A stretch of DNA of 64,000 bases from Propionibacteriaceae bacterium UBA7704. GTDB taxonomy: Bacteria; Actinomycetota; Actinomycetes; Propionibacteriales; Propionibacteriaceae. The notes beneath the pieces were generated by a model, which had not been told where the DNA came from, made no database searches, and worked only from the letters and a program-made list of their open reading frames with translations. Both the position numbers and the translations under genes were made by a program. Positions 51,213-60,166 of this stretch are shown one piece after another (the first letter of the stretch is position 1; each line of letters begins with the position of its first letter). The DNA lies in NCBI GenBank assembly GCA_002482525.1, contig DLGC01000010.1, forward strand, positions 78,448 to 142,447, in the 5' to 3' direction.

Positions 51213-53453
51213 ATGCCGGTGCCGGAGTGGATGAGCCAGGACCCTCGGCTGCGTCACCACCATCATCGTGACGCTCAGCCGGGGCTCACCGTGGCGTTCC
51301 CCGACTGGGTGAGCGATCCGGTTCGCGACGCCTTCGCCGGCGTCGGCATCGAGCGACTGTGGCAACACCAGGCCGACGCAGCCAGCGCCGCGTTCTCCGG
51401 GCGCTCGGTGGCGATGGCTACGCCCACCGCGTCGGGCAAGAGCGCCGCCTATCTGTTGCCGGTGATCGCGGCCGGACTGGACCGCCGCCTCGGATTCGCT
51501 GTGGATCGCGGGCCGCTGGACCTGGATCGAGGGCACAGCGCTTTGTACCTGGCTCCGACCAAGGCGCTGGCCCACGATCAGTTGCGGGCCTGCCGGGAAC
51601 TGGGGCTGCCGGGGTGGCAGCCGATCGCATTGGACGGAGATTCCAGCGACGGCGAGCGGCGCTTCGCCCGCGAACTCGGCCAATTCGTGCTCACCAATCC
51701 CGACATGCTGCACCGCTCGGTGTTGCCGTCCCATCACCGTTGGACCAGGCTGCTTTCGACGCTGCGCTATGTGGTGATCGACGAAGCGCACCGCTACCGC
51801 GGGGTGTTCGGCGCTCACACTGCGGCCGTGTTGCGACGGCTGCGACGACTGGCTCATCACTACGGCGCCGATCCGGTGTTCATCAGTGCTTCGGCGACTC
51901 TCAGCGGACCCGGAGAGTTGCTGCAGCGGCTCAGCGGCGTGCCCGAGGTGGTGGAGATCACCGAGGACGCCTCGGCGCGTCCCGCCGTGGACTATCTGAT
52001 CTGGCAGCCGGTCGACGATCCACATCACGAGGCCGCTGAGGTGATGGCCCGATTGGTTACCGAGGGGCGACAGGTGCTCACCTTCACCACGTCTCGGGTG
52101 CAGGCGGAGTTGGTTGCCCTGCGGGCCCAAGAGCAGGCTGGGGCGGCGTCGGTGAAGTCCTATCGCAGCGGCTATCTCGCTGAGGATCGCCGCGCATTGG
52201 AGGCCGGGCTGCAGTCGGGTCGGCTGCGCGGCGTGGCCTGCACCAACGCTCTGGAGTTGGGGGTGGACATCGCCGGCGTCGACGCGGTGATCAACTGCGG
52301 CTTTCCCGGCACGTTGGCTTCGTTGCGGCAGCAGGCTGGACGCGCCGGTCGAGCCGGTGCGGATGCTCTGGCGGTGTTGATCCCCAAGGCGGATCCGCTG
52401 GATGCCTACCTGTGCGAGCACCCGGAGTTGATCTTCGAGGCGCCGGTGGAACGCACCGTGCTGCACCCGGAGAATCCCCAGGTGCTGGCGCTTCAGGTCG
52501 CTGCGGCTGCCCAGGAATTGCCCGTCACCGAGGAGGATGATCGCTGGTTCGGGCCGACGTTGCCTGCCGTTCTGGAGCGGCTCACCGCCACTGGCTATCT
52601 GCGACATCGGCCTGCCGGGTGGTTCTGGACCCGCCCGGATCGCGCGGTGGATTCCATTGATCTGCGCGCTGCCGGCGGCCACAGTGTCGAGGTCGTGGAT
52701 CAGGCCACCGGACGGGTATTGGGGCAGGTCGATCCGTCGGCGGCTGACCGCAGCGTCCACAGTGGCGCGATCTATCTGCATCAGGGCGAGCCGTGGCTGG
52801 TCACCGATTACCGGCCGAACGAAAACACCGCTTTGGTGCGTCCGGGGCGCGATGGGTACTTCACCCAAGCACTCGGTCATAGTGACATTGAGATCATTGA
52901 GCAGCTCCGCCGCGATCGGCTGGGAGCTGCGGAGGTCTTTTTCGGCACGGTGGAGTTGTCCAGCCAGGTGACCGGCTTTCTGCGTCGCGATGAGGTGAGT
53001 GGCACGGTGTGGGACAGCACCCCGTTGGAGCTGCCGCGCCACACGCTGCGCACGCAAGCGGTGTGGTACACCGTGGACGCCGCGGCGCTGGCCGACTTTC
53101 CTGCCAAGGACCTGCCAGGCGCCGCCCACGCCGCCGAACACACCGCCATCGGGCTGCTGCCTGCCTTCGCTCCCTGTGATCGTTGGGATATCGGTGGGCT
53201 GTCGACCACGCTGCACCCCGACACCGGAAAGCTCACCGTGTTCGTCCACGATGGCGCCGCCGGCGGAGCCGGGTTCGCGGAACAGGGCTATGCGCGGATC
53301 GAACCGTGGCTGAGTGCCACCTTGGATCGGCTGCGGAAGTGCCCGTGTGAGGCGGGCTGCCCGGCGTGCGTAGTCTCCCCGAAGTGCGGCAACGGCAACG
53401 AGCCCCTGAACAAGGCCGCTGCGGCTCGGCTGTTGGAGTTGATCCTCAGCTGA
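51213..53453 (+). CDS. SftH/MrfA-type superfamily 2 DNA helicase with DUF1998
   Basis: A 746-aa helicase. Motif I is TPTASGKS with Lys76, motif II is DEAH at 190-193, motif III SATLSGPGE, and motif VI QQAGRAGRAG. The C-terminal DUF1998 module has five cysteines (Cys710, 712, 716, 719, 725) in CPCEAGCPACVVSPKCGNGN, a likely zinc site. Mycobacterial SftH has the same make-up and is a 3'-to-5' translocase; Bacillus MrfA, a relative, repairs mitomycin damage. ATG 51213 was preferred to the upstream GTG 51174. No MrfB-type nuclease gene is adjacent. Confidence 0.93.
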   Translation: MPVPEWMSQDPRLRHHHHRDAQPGLTVAFPDWVSDPVRDAFAGVGIERLWQHQADAASAAFSGRSVAMATPTASGKSAAYLLPVIAAGLDRRLGFAVDRGPLDLDRGHSALYLAPTKALAHDQLRACRELGLPGWQPIALDGDSSDGERRFARELGQFVLTNPDMLHRSVLPSHHRWTRLLSTLRYVVIDEAHRYRGVFGAHTAAVLRRLRRLAHHYGADPVFISASATLSGPGELLQRLSGVPEVVEITEDASARPAVDYLIWQPVDDPHHEAAEVMARLVTEGRQVLTFTTSRVQAELVALRAQEQAGAASVKSYRSGYLAEDRRALEAGLQSGRLRGVACTNALELGVDIAGVDAVINCGFPGTLASLRQQAGRAGRAGADALAVLIPKADPLDAYLCEHPELIFEAPVERTVLHPENPQVLALQVAAAAQELPVTEEDDRWFGPTLPAVLERLTATGYLRHRPAGWFWTRPDRAVDSIDLRAAGGHSVEVVDQATGRVLGQVDPSAADRSVHSGAIYLHQGEPWLVTDYRPNENTALVRPGRDGYFTQALGHSDIEIIEQLRRDRLGAAEVFFGTVELSSQVTGFLRRDEVSGTVWDSTPLELPRHTLRTQAVWYTVDAAALADFPAKDLPGAAHAAEHTAIGLLPAFAPCDRWDIGGLSTTLHPDTGKLTVFVHDGAAGGAGFAEQGYARIEPWLSATLDRLRKCPCEAGCPACVVSPKCGNGNEPLNKAAAARLLELILS

Positions 53454-53454
53454 G

Positions 53455-53817
53455 TCAGTGAGCTGACCCCAGGCGTCCGGCGCGGGCTTCGGAGCGCACC
53501 GTGGGCTCGATTCCGAACACCACCGTCACGCGGCGCTGCACCTCGACGGTCACCACGAAGTCCAGCAGATCGCCGACGACTCGGCACCCGCGAACCTCCA
53601 CTCCGTTGGACGCGGCGATCTGGCGGGCCGCCGGGCAGGCCTCCTGGCCGGCGGCGAAGGCCGCCGCCCCGGAGAGCGCGGCCAGATCAGCCGCCTGGTC
53701 GGCATCCCGCTGGGCCAGCGCGACCACGGCGGCCAACGCGCCGACGCCGGTGATGAGCATCAGCACGGCCACGACCACGGCGACCATCAGCGTGCCGGCT
53801 CCCCGCTGCGGGCCCAT
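53455..53817 (-). CDS. TadE-like protein (Rv3654c family), minor pseudopilin
   Basis: A 120-aa protein, the last gene of the Tad operon. One N-terminal helix (about residues 9-33) precedes an Ala-rich AADLAALSGAAAF segment typical of TadG/Rv3654c-type proteins, and a small beta domain with two cysteines. It probably joins the pilus base or surface. Its ATG shares one base with the TadE stop (TGATG). It converges with the helicase gene, with only one base between the two stop codons. Confidence 0.85.
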   Translation of the reverse strand: MGPQRGAGTLMVAVVVAVLMLITGVGALAAVVALAQRDADQAADLAALSGAAAFAAGQEACPAARQIAASNGVEVRGCRVVGDLLDFVVTVEVQRRVTVVFGIEPTVRSEARAGRLGSAH

Positions 53818-54197
53818 CAGCTCGGCTCCCGCATCACGGTGGCCTCAGCTTGCAGCGGAACCACTGGGAGCCACGACGCCCAGGGCTGCGCAGCCAATCG
53901 GACGACCACCGTGATCTGGTCGGCCTGCTGTTGCACCTCGATGCGGGCCCCCGACGGTTTGGTGCGGTCCAAGGCGGCGATGGCCGCTTGATCACCGCGA
54001 CTGGCCTGCCGCGCCACGGCGGCGGCGAGTTCGTTGCAGGTGCCCCACAGCATCACCACCGCCAGGACCCAGCTCAGCATCACCATCACCAGGGCCGCTG
54101 CCAGGCTGCCCAGGGCCAACTCAACGGTGACCATGCCGTGCTGGCCGCGCGGGGGGTTGGCCGGGCGAACCCGGCCAACCCGCGTCGTCGGAATCAT
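53817..54197 (-). CDS. tadE: TadE-family minor pilin
   Basis: A 126-aa protein. RGQHG-MVTVELALGSLAAAL shows a prepilin-like cleavage site followed by a glutamate at +5 and a hydrophobic helix, as in TadE. The remainder is a small soluble domain. It would be processed by a prepilin peptidase, which is not in this window. ATG 54197 overlaps the Flp/DUF4244 stop by four bases. It corresponds in position to Rv3655c. Confidence 0.87.
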   Translation of the reverse strand: MIPTTRVGRVRPANPPRGQHGMVTVELALGSLAAALVMVMLSWVLAVVMLWGTCNELAAAVARQASRGDQAAIAALDRTKPSGARIEVQQQADQITVVVRLAAQPWASWLPVVPLQAEATVMREPS

Positions 54198-54397
54198 TGG
54201 GCTCCGAGGATGCCCAGGATGATCTGGATGATCATCTCGATGATCTTCTTGAGCAACTCCTGGAACCAGTCCTGCTGAAACAGGGTGATCAGCGTCCCGA
54301 TGCCGGTCGCGATCGCCACCGAGCCGACTGCATATTCCGCGGTGGTCATGCCGCGCTGTCCGTGTCGCCGCACCGCCTGAACGAGCTTGCCTGCCAT
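54194..54397 (-). CDS. flp: Flp-type pilin (DUF4244)
   Basis: A 67-aa major pilin candidate. The leader ends RG, followed by MTTAEYAVGSVAIATG, so the glutamate is at +5 and tyrosine at +6, the hallmark of Flp prepilins. The hydrophobic helix runs on to a second amphipathic stretch. ATG 54397 follows AAAGGAG by five bases; GTG 54403 is too close to that site. A gap of 130 bases separates it from tadC, and may contain its own promoter, allowing high pilin output. Confidence 0.9.
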   Translation of the reverse strand: MAGKLVQAVRRHGQRGMTTAEYAVGSVAIATGIGTLITLFQQDWFQELLKKIIEMIIQIILGILGAQ

Positions 54398-54527
54398 TGC
54401 CACTCCTTTCGTTGTTGCGTCCGCTCGAACGCACTCTCAGCTTCGGCAGACCGCCGCTGGTGGCTTCACTGGGCGGCGCAGCTGTGGATAGCCGAATCGG
54501 CGAGGAAAAGAGGTGTGCATGCTGACC

Positions 54528-55238
54528 TCAGCCGAACAGGCCGCCCAGCATCCCGCCCAGGATCGGAACCAGGCCCAGTAGCACGAAGGCCGGCAGGAAA
54601 CACAGCATCAGTGGCAGCACCGAACGCACCCCCACCCGCTTGGCCCGCGTCTCGGCCTCGGCGGCCCGCGCCTTGCGGGTGTCGGCTGCCAGCACCCGCA
54701 ACCGGGCACTCAGCGACATGCCGGTGGCCGCCCCCCGTCCGAGCTCTCGACCGAGACCGGCCAGCGCCGTATCGGCCGCCAGGTCCTGCCAGGCTCGGTA
54801 TTCGTCCACCCCTAGCTCGGTCTTGGCAACGGTCTCTGCGAGCACGGCAGCCATCGGCTCGGGCACAACGCGAGCAACGGTCGCAGCAGCTCCCCGCGCC
54901 GGCAACCCCGCTTCCAGACAGACCACCAGCAGATCACAGGTCTGGGGCAAGGCTGCGCGAAGCTTCTCCTGGCGCCGAGCCAACGCCGCCCGATCACCAG
55001 CGCGAAGCACCGCGGCCGCGACCACAGCGGCGAGGGCACCGATCGCCAACGACCACCATCCAGTCACGGCGGTGGCCATCACTGCGGACACCCCGGTGAC
55101 GAGCGCCATGGCGCTGCGACGCTGGGTTCGCGGCGCCTCAATTCCGGAATCGGCCGTGGTCAGCAGGCGCGAAGCAGTGGGTGGCCAGGCGGCGAGCACA
55201 GCCAATCCACTACTCAGTGCGGCGACGACGACGATCAC
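54528..55238 (-). CDS. tadC: Tad pilus membrane platform protein TadC
   Basis: A 236-aa type II secretion F-domain protein. Hydrophobic helices lie near the N-terminus, around residue 55 and at the C-terminus (VLPLMLCFLPAFVLLGLVP). The cytoplasmic centre has LPQTCDLLVVCLEAGLP, a typical T2SF/TadC segment. GTG 55238 overlaps the tadB stop (GTGA) and was chosen over an upstream ATG. It forms the inner-membrane platform with TadB. Confidence 0.9.
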   Translation of the reverse strand: MIVVVAALSSGLAVLAAWPPTASRLLTTADSGIEAPRTQRRSAMALVTGVSAVMATAVTGWWSLAIGALAAVVAAAVLRAGDRAALARRQEKLRAALPQTCDLLVVCLEAGLPARGAAATVARVVPEPMAAVLAETVAKTELGVDEYRAWQDLAADTALAGLGRELGRGAATGMSLSARLRVLAADTRKARAAEAETRAKRVGVRSVLPLMLCFLPAFVLLGLVPILGGMLGGLFG

Positions 55239-56038
55239 GGGTTGCCCACCGATCCGGCGATGCGTTCCATCCACCACACCCCGGCGCAGGCAAAGGCGAC
55301 CCCGGTCACCAAACACAGCTGGCCGACGGGCGATCCGATCAGAAAGGCGAAGGGATCCCCACCGATGGCGAACCCCAAGGCCAGCCCGGCGAAGGGTAAT
55401 GCGGCCAGCATGCGCCCCGTCGCTCTGGGCGCCGACAGTTCCGCTGCGACCACGCGATCCAGGCGACGAACGCTATCCAAGTGGTCGGCCAGAGCGTCGA
55501 GGGTGTCGGTCAGCGAAGCGCCGCTGCCTTCACAGACCTGCCAGGCCGCTGCCAACTCTGCCAAGCCCTCGCCGCCCGGTTCGAGACTCTGCCGCCGCCA
55601 GGTTGCCGTCAGCGATCCGCCAACGCGCTGGGCTGCCGTCGCCTCGGCGAAGACGTCGGTTTCGGCGCTTGCCAGATGCAGCGCACTGCCCGGAACATGA
55701 CCCACCCGCAACAACCCGGCCAGCAGTTGGCTTGATTCGGCGATCGATTCGGCGCGCTGCCAGGCACGATGCTGGCGCCGATGCTTCAGCACCAGGTTGA
55801 GCACGGTGCCGACGACCAAGGCGACACTGAACGCGACACTGGCTCCGGCCGTACCACCCAGGAGAAGTCCCACCGAGGCCGCCAGCACAACCAGGGTTGG
55901 CGGCCACCAGAGCTGCCGGCGCCGAGGCGCGCTGCGCTGCTGAGGTCGGGGCTGCAACCGGGCCAACCGCCACCGAGGCGCGGCGGGTCGCATCAGAAAC
56001 ACCGCAGCCACCAGGCAGGCGGCCGCCACGATCGTCAT
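55235..56038 (-). CDS. tadB: Tad pilus membrane platform protein TadB
   Basis: A 267-aa type II secretion F-domain protein. Hydrophobic helices are at residues 1-17, 48-82 and near the C-terminus (FAGLALGFAIGGDPFAFLIG). The F-domain core includes LLAGLLRVGHVPGSALHLA and CEGSGASLTDTLDALADHL. It overlaps tadA upstream by four bases and tadC downstream by four bases, so the platform is co-translated with its motor. Confidence 0.9.
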   Translation of the reverse strand: MTIVAAACLVAAVFLMRPAAPRWRLARLQPRPQQRSAPRRRQLWWPPTLVVLAASVGLLLGGTAGASVAFSVALVVGTVLNLVLKHRRQHRAWQRAESIAESSQLLAGLLRVGHVPGSALHLASAETDVFAEATAAQRVGGSLTATWRRQSLEPGGEGLAELAAAWQVCEGSGASLTDTLDALADHLDSVRRLDRVVAAELSAPRATGRMLAALPFAGLALGFAIGGDPFAFLIGSPVGQLCLVTGVAFACAGVWWMERIAGSVGNP

Positions 56039-57180
56039 GATCGAGCCCAGCTCAGCAACTGTGGGGCACCGGGCCCTTCCTCGACGCCGTCGTCGGTGAA
56101 CCGAAGCCCCGGCAGCGTCCGGCAGCGTCCGCTGGCCTCATCAGCGGCCAACAGGCTGATCTCGGACAACCAACGGCGTCCATCAGCACGCCTGGTCACA
56201 TGGATCAGCACCTGAATCGCCGAGGCCAACTGGGCGTGCAGCGCGTCGCGGCCCAATCCGGCCAACGCGCCGAGTGCCTCCAACCGGGCGGGTACGTCCG
56301 CGGCGGAGTTGGCGTGAACCGTGCCGCAGCCGCCTTCATGGCCGGTATTCATCGCGCTGAGCAGATCGGCCAGTTCGGCACCGCGGACTTCGCCGACCAC
56401 CAGCCGATCCGGGCGCATCCGTAGCGATTGGCGAACCAGGTCGGTGAGGGTGATCGCGCCGCGCCCCTCGGTGTTCGCCGGTCGCGCCTCCAGCCGCACG
56501 CAATGCGGATGGTCCGGCCATAGTTCGCGGGAGTCCTCGGCGATCACGATGCGCTCCGTCGGCGGTACCAGGGCCAGCATCGCCGCCAGCAAGGTGGTCT
56601 TCCCCGAACCCGTGCCCCCGGAGATCAGAAACGCCCGCCGCTGAGCGACCAGCCCAGCGAGCAGTTCCGCGGCCTGCGTGGTCATGCTGGCATTCACCAC
56701 CCAATCGGCCAGGCTGAACCGGCGCCGGTTCGGGATGCGCAGCGACAGGCAGGTACCGGCCTCGGCGATGCAACCCAGCACGGCATGAACCCGCACGCCA
56801 TCGGGCAGCCGGGCATCGACGAACGGGGAACCGTCGTCGAGTCGGCGTCCCACCGATGCCGCCAGCCGGGTGGCCAGGCGTCGCACCTCGGCGTCGTCGG
56901 TGAAGCGAACCGAGGCCGGCTCTAAACCTGCGCCACGGTCGAGATAGACCTCATCGGGGGCGTTCACCAGAACATCAGTGACGCCGGGCAGTTCAACCAA
57001 GGGCTGTAGCACCCCGGCACCGGTGCTGTCCTGGCGCAAGCGGGCGACCACCTGGCGCACGGACGCATCGGAAACCAGCAGGCCCAGCGTTCTCAGAGCA
57101 CCGGCCACCTCGACCGGTCCGACCGCAAGTCCTTGCCGGGCCAGGTGGTCGCGCACCGCCTCCAGATCGGACTCACGCAT
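56035..57180 (-). CDS. tadA: Tad pilus assembly ATPase TadA (CpaF-like)
   Basis: Secretion ATPase that drives pilus assembly, 381 aa. Walker A is SGGTGSGKTTLLAAML with Lys194. The Asp-box IVIAEDSREL, Walker B DRLVVGEVRGAELADLL and the His-box GHEGGCGTVHANSA are all present in order. VNAPDEVYLDRG in the N-terminal domain is typical. The start overlaps the ssd gene by eight bases. Confidence 0.95.
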   Translation of the reverse strand: MRESDLEAVRDHLARQGLAVGPVEVAGALRTLGLLVSDASVRQVVARLRQDSTGAGVLQPLVELPGVTDVLVNAPDEVYLDRGAGLEPASVRFTDDAEVRRLATRLAASVGRRLDDGSPFVDARLPDGVRVHAVLGCIAEAGTCLSLRIPNRRRFSLADWVVNASMTTQAAELLAGLVAQRRAFLISGGTGSGKTTLLAAMLALVPPTERIVIAEDSRELWPDHPHCVRLEARPANTEGRGAITLTDLVRQSLRMRPDRLVVGEVRGAELADLLSAMNTGHEGGCGTVHANSAADVPARLEALGALAGLGRDALHAQLASAIQVLIHVTRRADGRRWLSEISLLAADEASGRCRTLPGLRFTDDGVEEGPGAPQLLSWARS

Positions 57181-58240
57181 CGATGGCCCGCCGCTCGATG
57201 CTGTGATGGGCGCCGAGCTCGTCGGTCAGGGCCGCCACCGCGCGCCGATAGCGCCGCCCTGCTGCCGACAGCGGGGCCACTCCGCCCTCCGCGGCGCCAG
57301 GCAAGGCGCCATCGGCGGGAAGCTGTGCCAACACCGGACGATCCAAGGCGTCAGCCACCAGGCCGATCGGCAGCCCACCCTTGACCGGGCGAACCACGAG
57401 CTGGGCTTCGGTGAGATCGTGGGCTGCAATCAACTGTCGAGCCGCCGCCACTGCGCGCACCCCTGCCGCCACCACCACCAACTGAATGCTCGACAGCCTC
57501 ACCGCCTCCCGCACCGAGATCTCCGCCCTTCCCGGATCAAGCACCACCAGCGAGTGCCAGCCGGCCAGCGCATTGACGATGGCGGCCAGCGGCTCGCGGG
57601 CCAGATCCAACGGTTCGCCCCGCGCCATGGACACCACGGAAACCTTGTCGATCACCGGAAGATAGCTGCGCAGATCGCCGAGCTGGCCGGACGCCGAGTT
57701 CAGTCGCGGCCACCGCCAGCCGGGCACCCCCTCGGCGCCCAACAGCAGGTCGATGCCGCCCCCGAAAGGGTCGGCATCGACCAGTGCTGCACCGAGGGGG
57801 GCTCGGGCAGCACTCAACTGAGCCATGGCGACGGCCAAGGTCGAAGCGCCCACTCCACCACTACCCCCGATGGCCGCCACCACCGGGGCTCGGCGTTGTG
57901 AGCTACCTTCACCGAGCACCGTTCCCAGCCAGGCGGCCCCCTCCGGCAGCCGGATCACCCGCGCCGACAGCGGCGCCGACCACGTTGCAAGCAGCGCAGG
58001 ATCCTGCCCCACCACATAAACCGCGCTGCGGTGAGGCAAGGCTCGGGCCGCCACTCGTTCTGCCTGGTCGGCGTCAATCAGCACCGCAGCAGCCGTCCGC
58101 CAAGGTGCCGCGAGCTGTTCAAGATCGCTGATCACCTCGGCTTCCACCTGCTGGGCCGCTACCGCTGTCAGAATCGCGTCCTGGGTATCTCCGGGCCGCG
58201 CAACCACCAGCACTGGACCACTCGGACTCAGTTGTGCCAT
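57173..58240 (-). CDS. ssd: CpaE/Ssd-like MinD-family protein
   Basis: A 355-aa protein of the ParA/MinD superfamily that heads the Tad operon. An N-terminal receiver-like domain of about 110 residues is followed by the nucleotide-binding domain. Its P-loop is GGSGGVGASTLA, in which the usual lysines are absent, as in actinobacterial Ssd proteins. VVLDPGRAEIS gives Walker B. In mycobacteria the homologue (Rv3660c) is linked to septum-site control; in Tad systems CpaE helps place the pilus. ATG 58240 follows GAGGG by seven bases; GTG 58246 is also in frame. Confidence 0.9.
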   Translation of the reverse strand: MAQLSPSGPVLVVARPGDTQDAILTAVAAQQVEAEVISDLEQLAAPWRTAAAVLIDADQAERVAARALPHRSAVYVVGQDPALLATWSAPLSARVIRLPEGAAWLGTVLGEGSSQRRAPVVAAIGGSGGVGASTLAVAMAQLSAARAPLGAALVDADPFGGGIDLLLGAEGVPGWRWPRLNSASGQLGDLRSYLPVIDKVSVVSMARGEPLDLAREPLAAIVNALAGWHSLVVLDPGRAEISVREAVRLSSIQLVVVAAGVRAVAAARQLIAAHDLTEAQLVVRPVKGGLPIGLVADALDRPVLAQLPADGALPGAAEGGVAPLSAAGRRYRRAVAALTDELGAHHSIERRAIDA

Positions 58241-58386
58241 GCCCACACCCTCGGCATCGACCAGGTCGACGCGTCAGCCGAAATCGAAGCTGTGGACAAC
58301 CGAGATGGAATCCCTGGGCTCAGCGACACGGCGTTCGCCGACGTCGACCGGCCTGCTCCGTGGACGGTAGCGAGCCGACGGCCTGA

Positions 58387-59211
58387 TCAGGCCGCGATGA
58401 ATCCCTCCGAAAGCTCCCACAGCCGTTCAGCCATGGCATCGAAGCGTGGGGTGTCGTAGCGCTGCTGGAGTCTGCGCTTGTCGTAATAGCCGCCAGAGGA
58501 CCAATCCGTCCCGGGAGTTCCTTCTGCCAGCCACACCAGTTGATCGCTGCCCTGCTCGGAGCTGACCATCAGCTTCTTGGACACCGGATTGTTGTAGAAG
58601 ACCCGCATGAACCCGGGACCACCGCTGGCGAAGTTCGACGCCACCACGCCGGGATGGAAAGCCGCCGCCGACAGGCCCTGCTTGCCATAGCGTCGGTGCA
58701 ACTCACGGGTGAACAAGATGTTGAACAACTTGCTGTTGCCGTAGGCGATGGGCGCGCTGTAGCCGCGCTCGGCGTCGACATCGTCCAGGTCGGGCCGTGC
58801 GATGGACTGCGCCGCCACGCTCGACGTCTGAATGACGCAGGCCCGTGATCTCAGCAAGGTGTCCATCAATAGAGTGGTGAGCAGGAACCCGGCAAGGTGG
58901 TTCACCTGGAAAGTCAGTTCATGACCGTCCTCGGTGACGGTTCGAGCCCCCATGATGCCGCCGGCATTGTTGGCCAGCACGTCGATGTGCGAATAGGCCT
59001 GGTTCAGTTCGGACGCCAACGCACGCACCTGATGCAACGACGCGAAGTCCGCCACATGGTAGGGACGCCCCACTTCAGCCGCCACGGCCGCCGTCTTAGC
59101 CGGGTCGCGTCCCACCAGCACGACCTGCTCCCCCAGCGCAGTCAGGCGTCGAACTGCGGCAGCTCCGACGCCGTCGCTGGCACCGGTGAGGATGATTGTT
59201 CGCCCACTCAT
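58387..59211 (-). CDS. Short-chain dehydrogenase/reductase
   Basis: A 274-aa SDR enzyme. The cofactor motif is LTGASDGVGAAAVRRL near residue 8, NNAGG follows, and the catalytic Ser and YxxxK are in QTSSVAAQ and AYGNSKLFN. Arg/Lys residues after the first strand suggest NADPH. The long PGVV...GPGFMRVFYNNPVSKK segment resembles the retinol dehydrogenase-like branch. ATG 59211 follows GGAAGG by six bases and was chosen over a longer frame. Confidence 0.9.
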   Translation of the reverse strand: MSGRTIILTGASDGVGAAAVRRLTALGEQVVLVGRDPAKTAAVAAEVGRPYHVADFASLHQVRALASELNQAYSHIDVLANNAGGIMGARTVTEDGHELTFQVNHLAGFLLTTLLMDTLLRSRACVIQTSSVAAQSIARPDLDDVDAERGYSAPIAYGNSKLFNILFTRELHRRYGKQGLSAAAFHPGVVASNFASGGPGFMRVFYNNPVSKKLMVSSEQGSDQLVWLAEGTPGTDWSSGGYYDKRRLQQRYDTPRFDAMAERLWELSEGFIAA

Positions 59212-59317
59212 AGCTGACCTTCCGTCGACCACACCCACGCTACTGCCCCGCGGGTAGCAAGTAGCGGGATCGCCCGACGTCGGGTGTTTCCTGCGTCGCA
59301 CTGCTCGACGCGCCACC

Positions 59318-59323
59318 TACTAT
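59318..59323 (+). promoter_or_regulatory. -10 element giving a leaderless mRNA
   Basis: TACTAT lies six bases before the ATG at 59330, without a ribosome-binding site. Transcription is predicted to begin at or very near the start codon. Confidence 0.55.
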
Positions 59324-59329
59324 CGGTCC

Positions 59330-60085
59330 ATGACCTCCGGCAGCGGTGGCAGCTTTCCCATGGCCGCCCTTGAATGGCTGGTCCCCGAGCCGTGGGCTCG
59401 GGTCCTGGTCATTGGTTCCGTGTCCGGCGCCATCCTCAGCCGTCTGATCGGCAGAGGCGCTGCGGTGATGGTGGCCGAGGCCGACTACGCCCGGGCAGTC
59501 GCGCTGCGCCAGCGCTGGGGCGATCTGTGGGTGGTGCTAGCCGATCCTTCCGCGCTGCCGTTCAATCCGGGGAGTTTCGATACCGTCTTGATCAGTGGTG
59601 GCTTCGCGGCCCTCGAACCCGAGCCGGCGCGCTCGGAATGTGCCCGGGTCTTGCGCGGCGGCGGGCATCTGGCCCTGATCCACGCTGCTCGCGACGACAG
59701 CGTCCCGTGGGTGCGGCGGCTGGCTGAAGTGCTGCAGGGTCACGACCCGGAGTTGATGACGGCCACCCCGCTGGCCGCCGTGGCCGAACTCGACGGCTGC
59801 TGCTACTTCCCCGATGTCGAGGCGCGCAATTTCCGCACCTGGGTGCCGATCACCCGCGACGGCATGCTCCAGATGGTGTCCAGCACCCCCACTTTGGCGG
59901 GGCTGAGCGCGCAGGCTTCGGCGCGGCTGTTGGCACAGGTCGGTGCGATCTATGACTCCTCGGCCCGCCATCCTGAGCCGTTGACATTGCCCTATGCGAT
60001 GCAGTGCTGGCGGGCCGCCGCTGACCACAGCGAGTTCACCAGTCAGCTTCATCTGCCCGGCGACGGCATCAGCATCAAGCTGTAG
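59330..60085 (+). CDS. Class I SAM-dependent methyltransferase-like protein
   Basis: A 251-aa protein. RVLVIGSVSGAILSRLIGRG is a modified SAM motif I (usual GxGxG is G-S-V-S-G), VAEADYARAV is motif II, ADPSALPFNPGSFDTVL is motif IV, and RVLRGGGHLALI is the post-motif. This is the Methyltransf_11 pattern. The C-terminal half carries no clear substrate domain. The altered motif I leaves activity uncertain. It is divergent from the SDR gene and appears leaderless. Confidence 0.78.
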   Translation: MTSGSGGSFPMAALEWLVPEPWARVLVIGSVSGAILSRLIGRGAAVMVAEADYARAVALRQRWGDLWVVLADPSALPFNPGSFDTVLISGGFAALEPEPARSECARVLRGGGHLALIHAARDDSVPWVRRLAEVLQGHDPELMTATPLAAVAELDGCCYFPDVEARNFRTWVPITRDGMLQMVSSTPTLAGLSAQASARLLAQVGAIYDSSARHPEPLTLPYAMQCWRAAADHSEFTSQLHLPGDGISIKL

Positions 60086-60166
60086 GCCTCATCACAACCG
60101 ACCCACGTGCAGTCACCGCAGCCGGCCCGGCGTTAGGCTGGCATTCACGCCACTGAAGGGAAGATC

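Noticed and set aside
51180..53249. Minus-strand open frame of 689 codons
   Set aside because: It is antisense to the helicase, which has all helicase motifs. The reverse frame has no recognisable domain.
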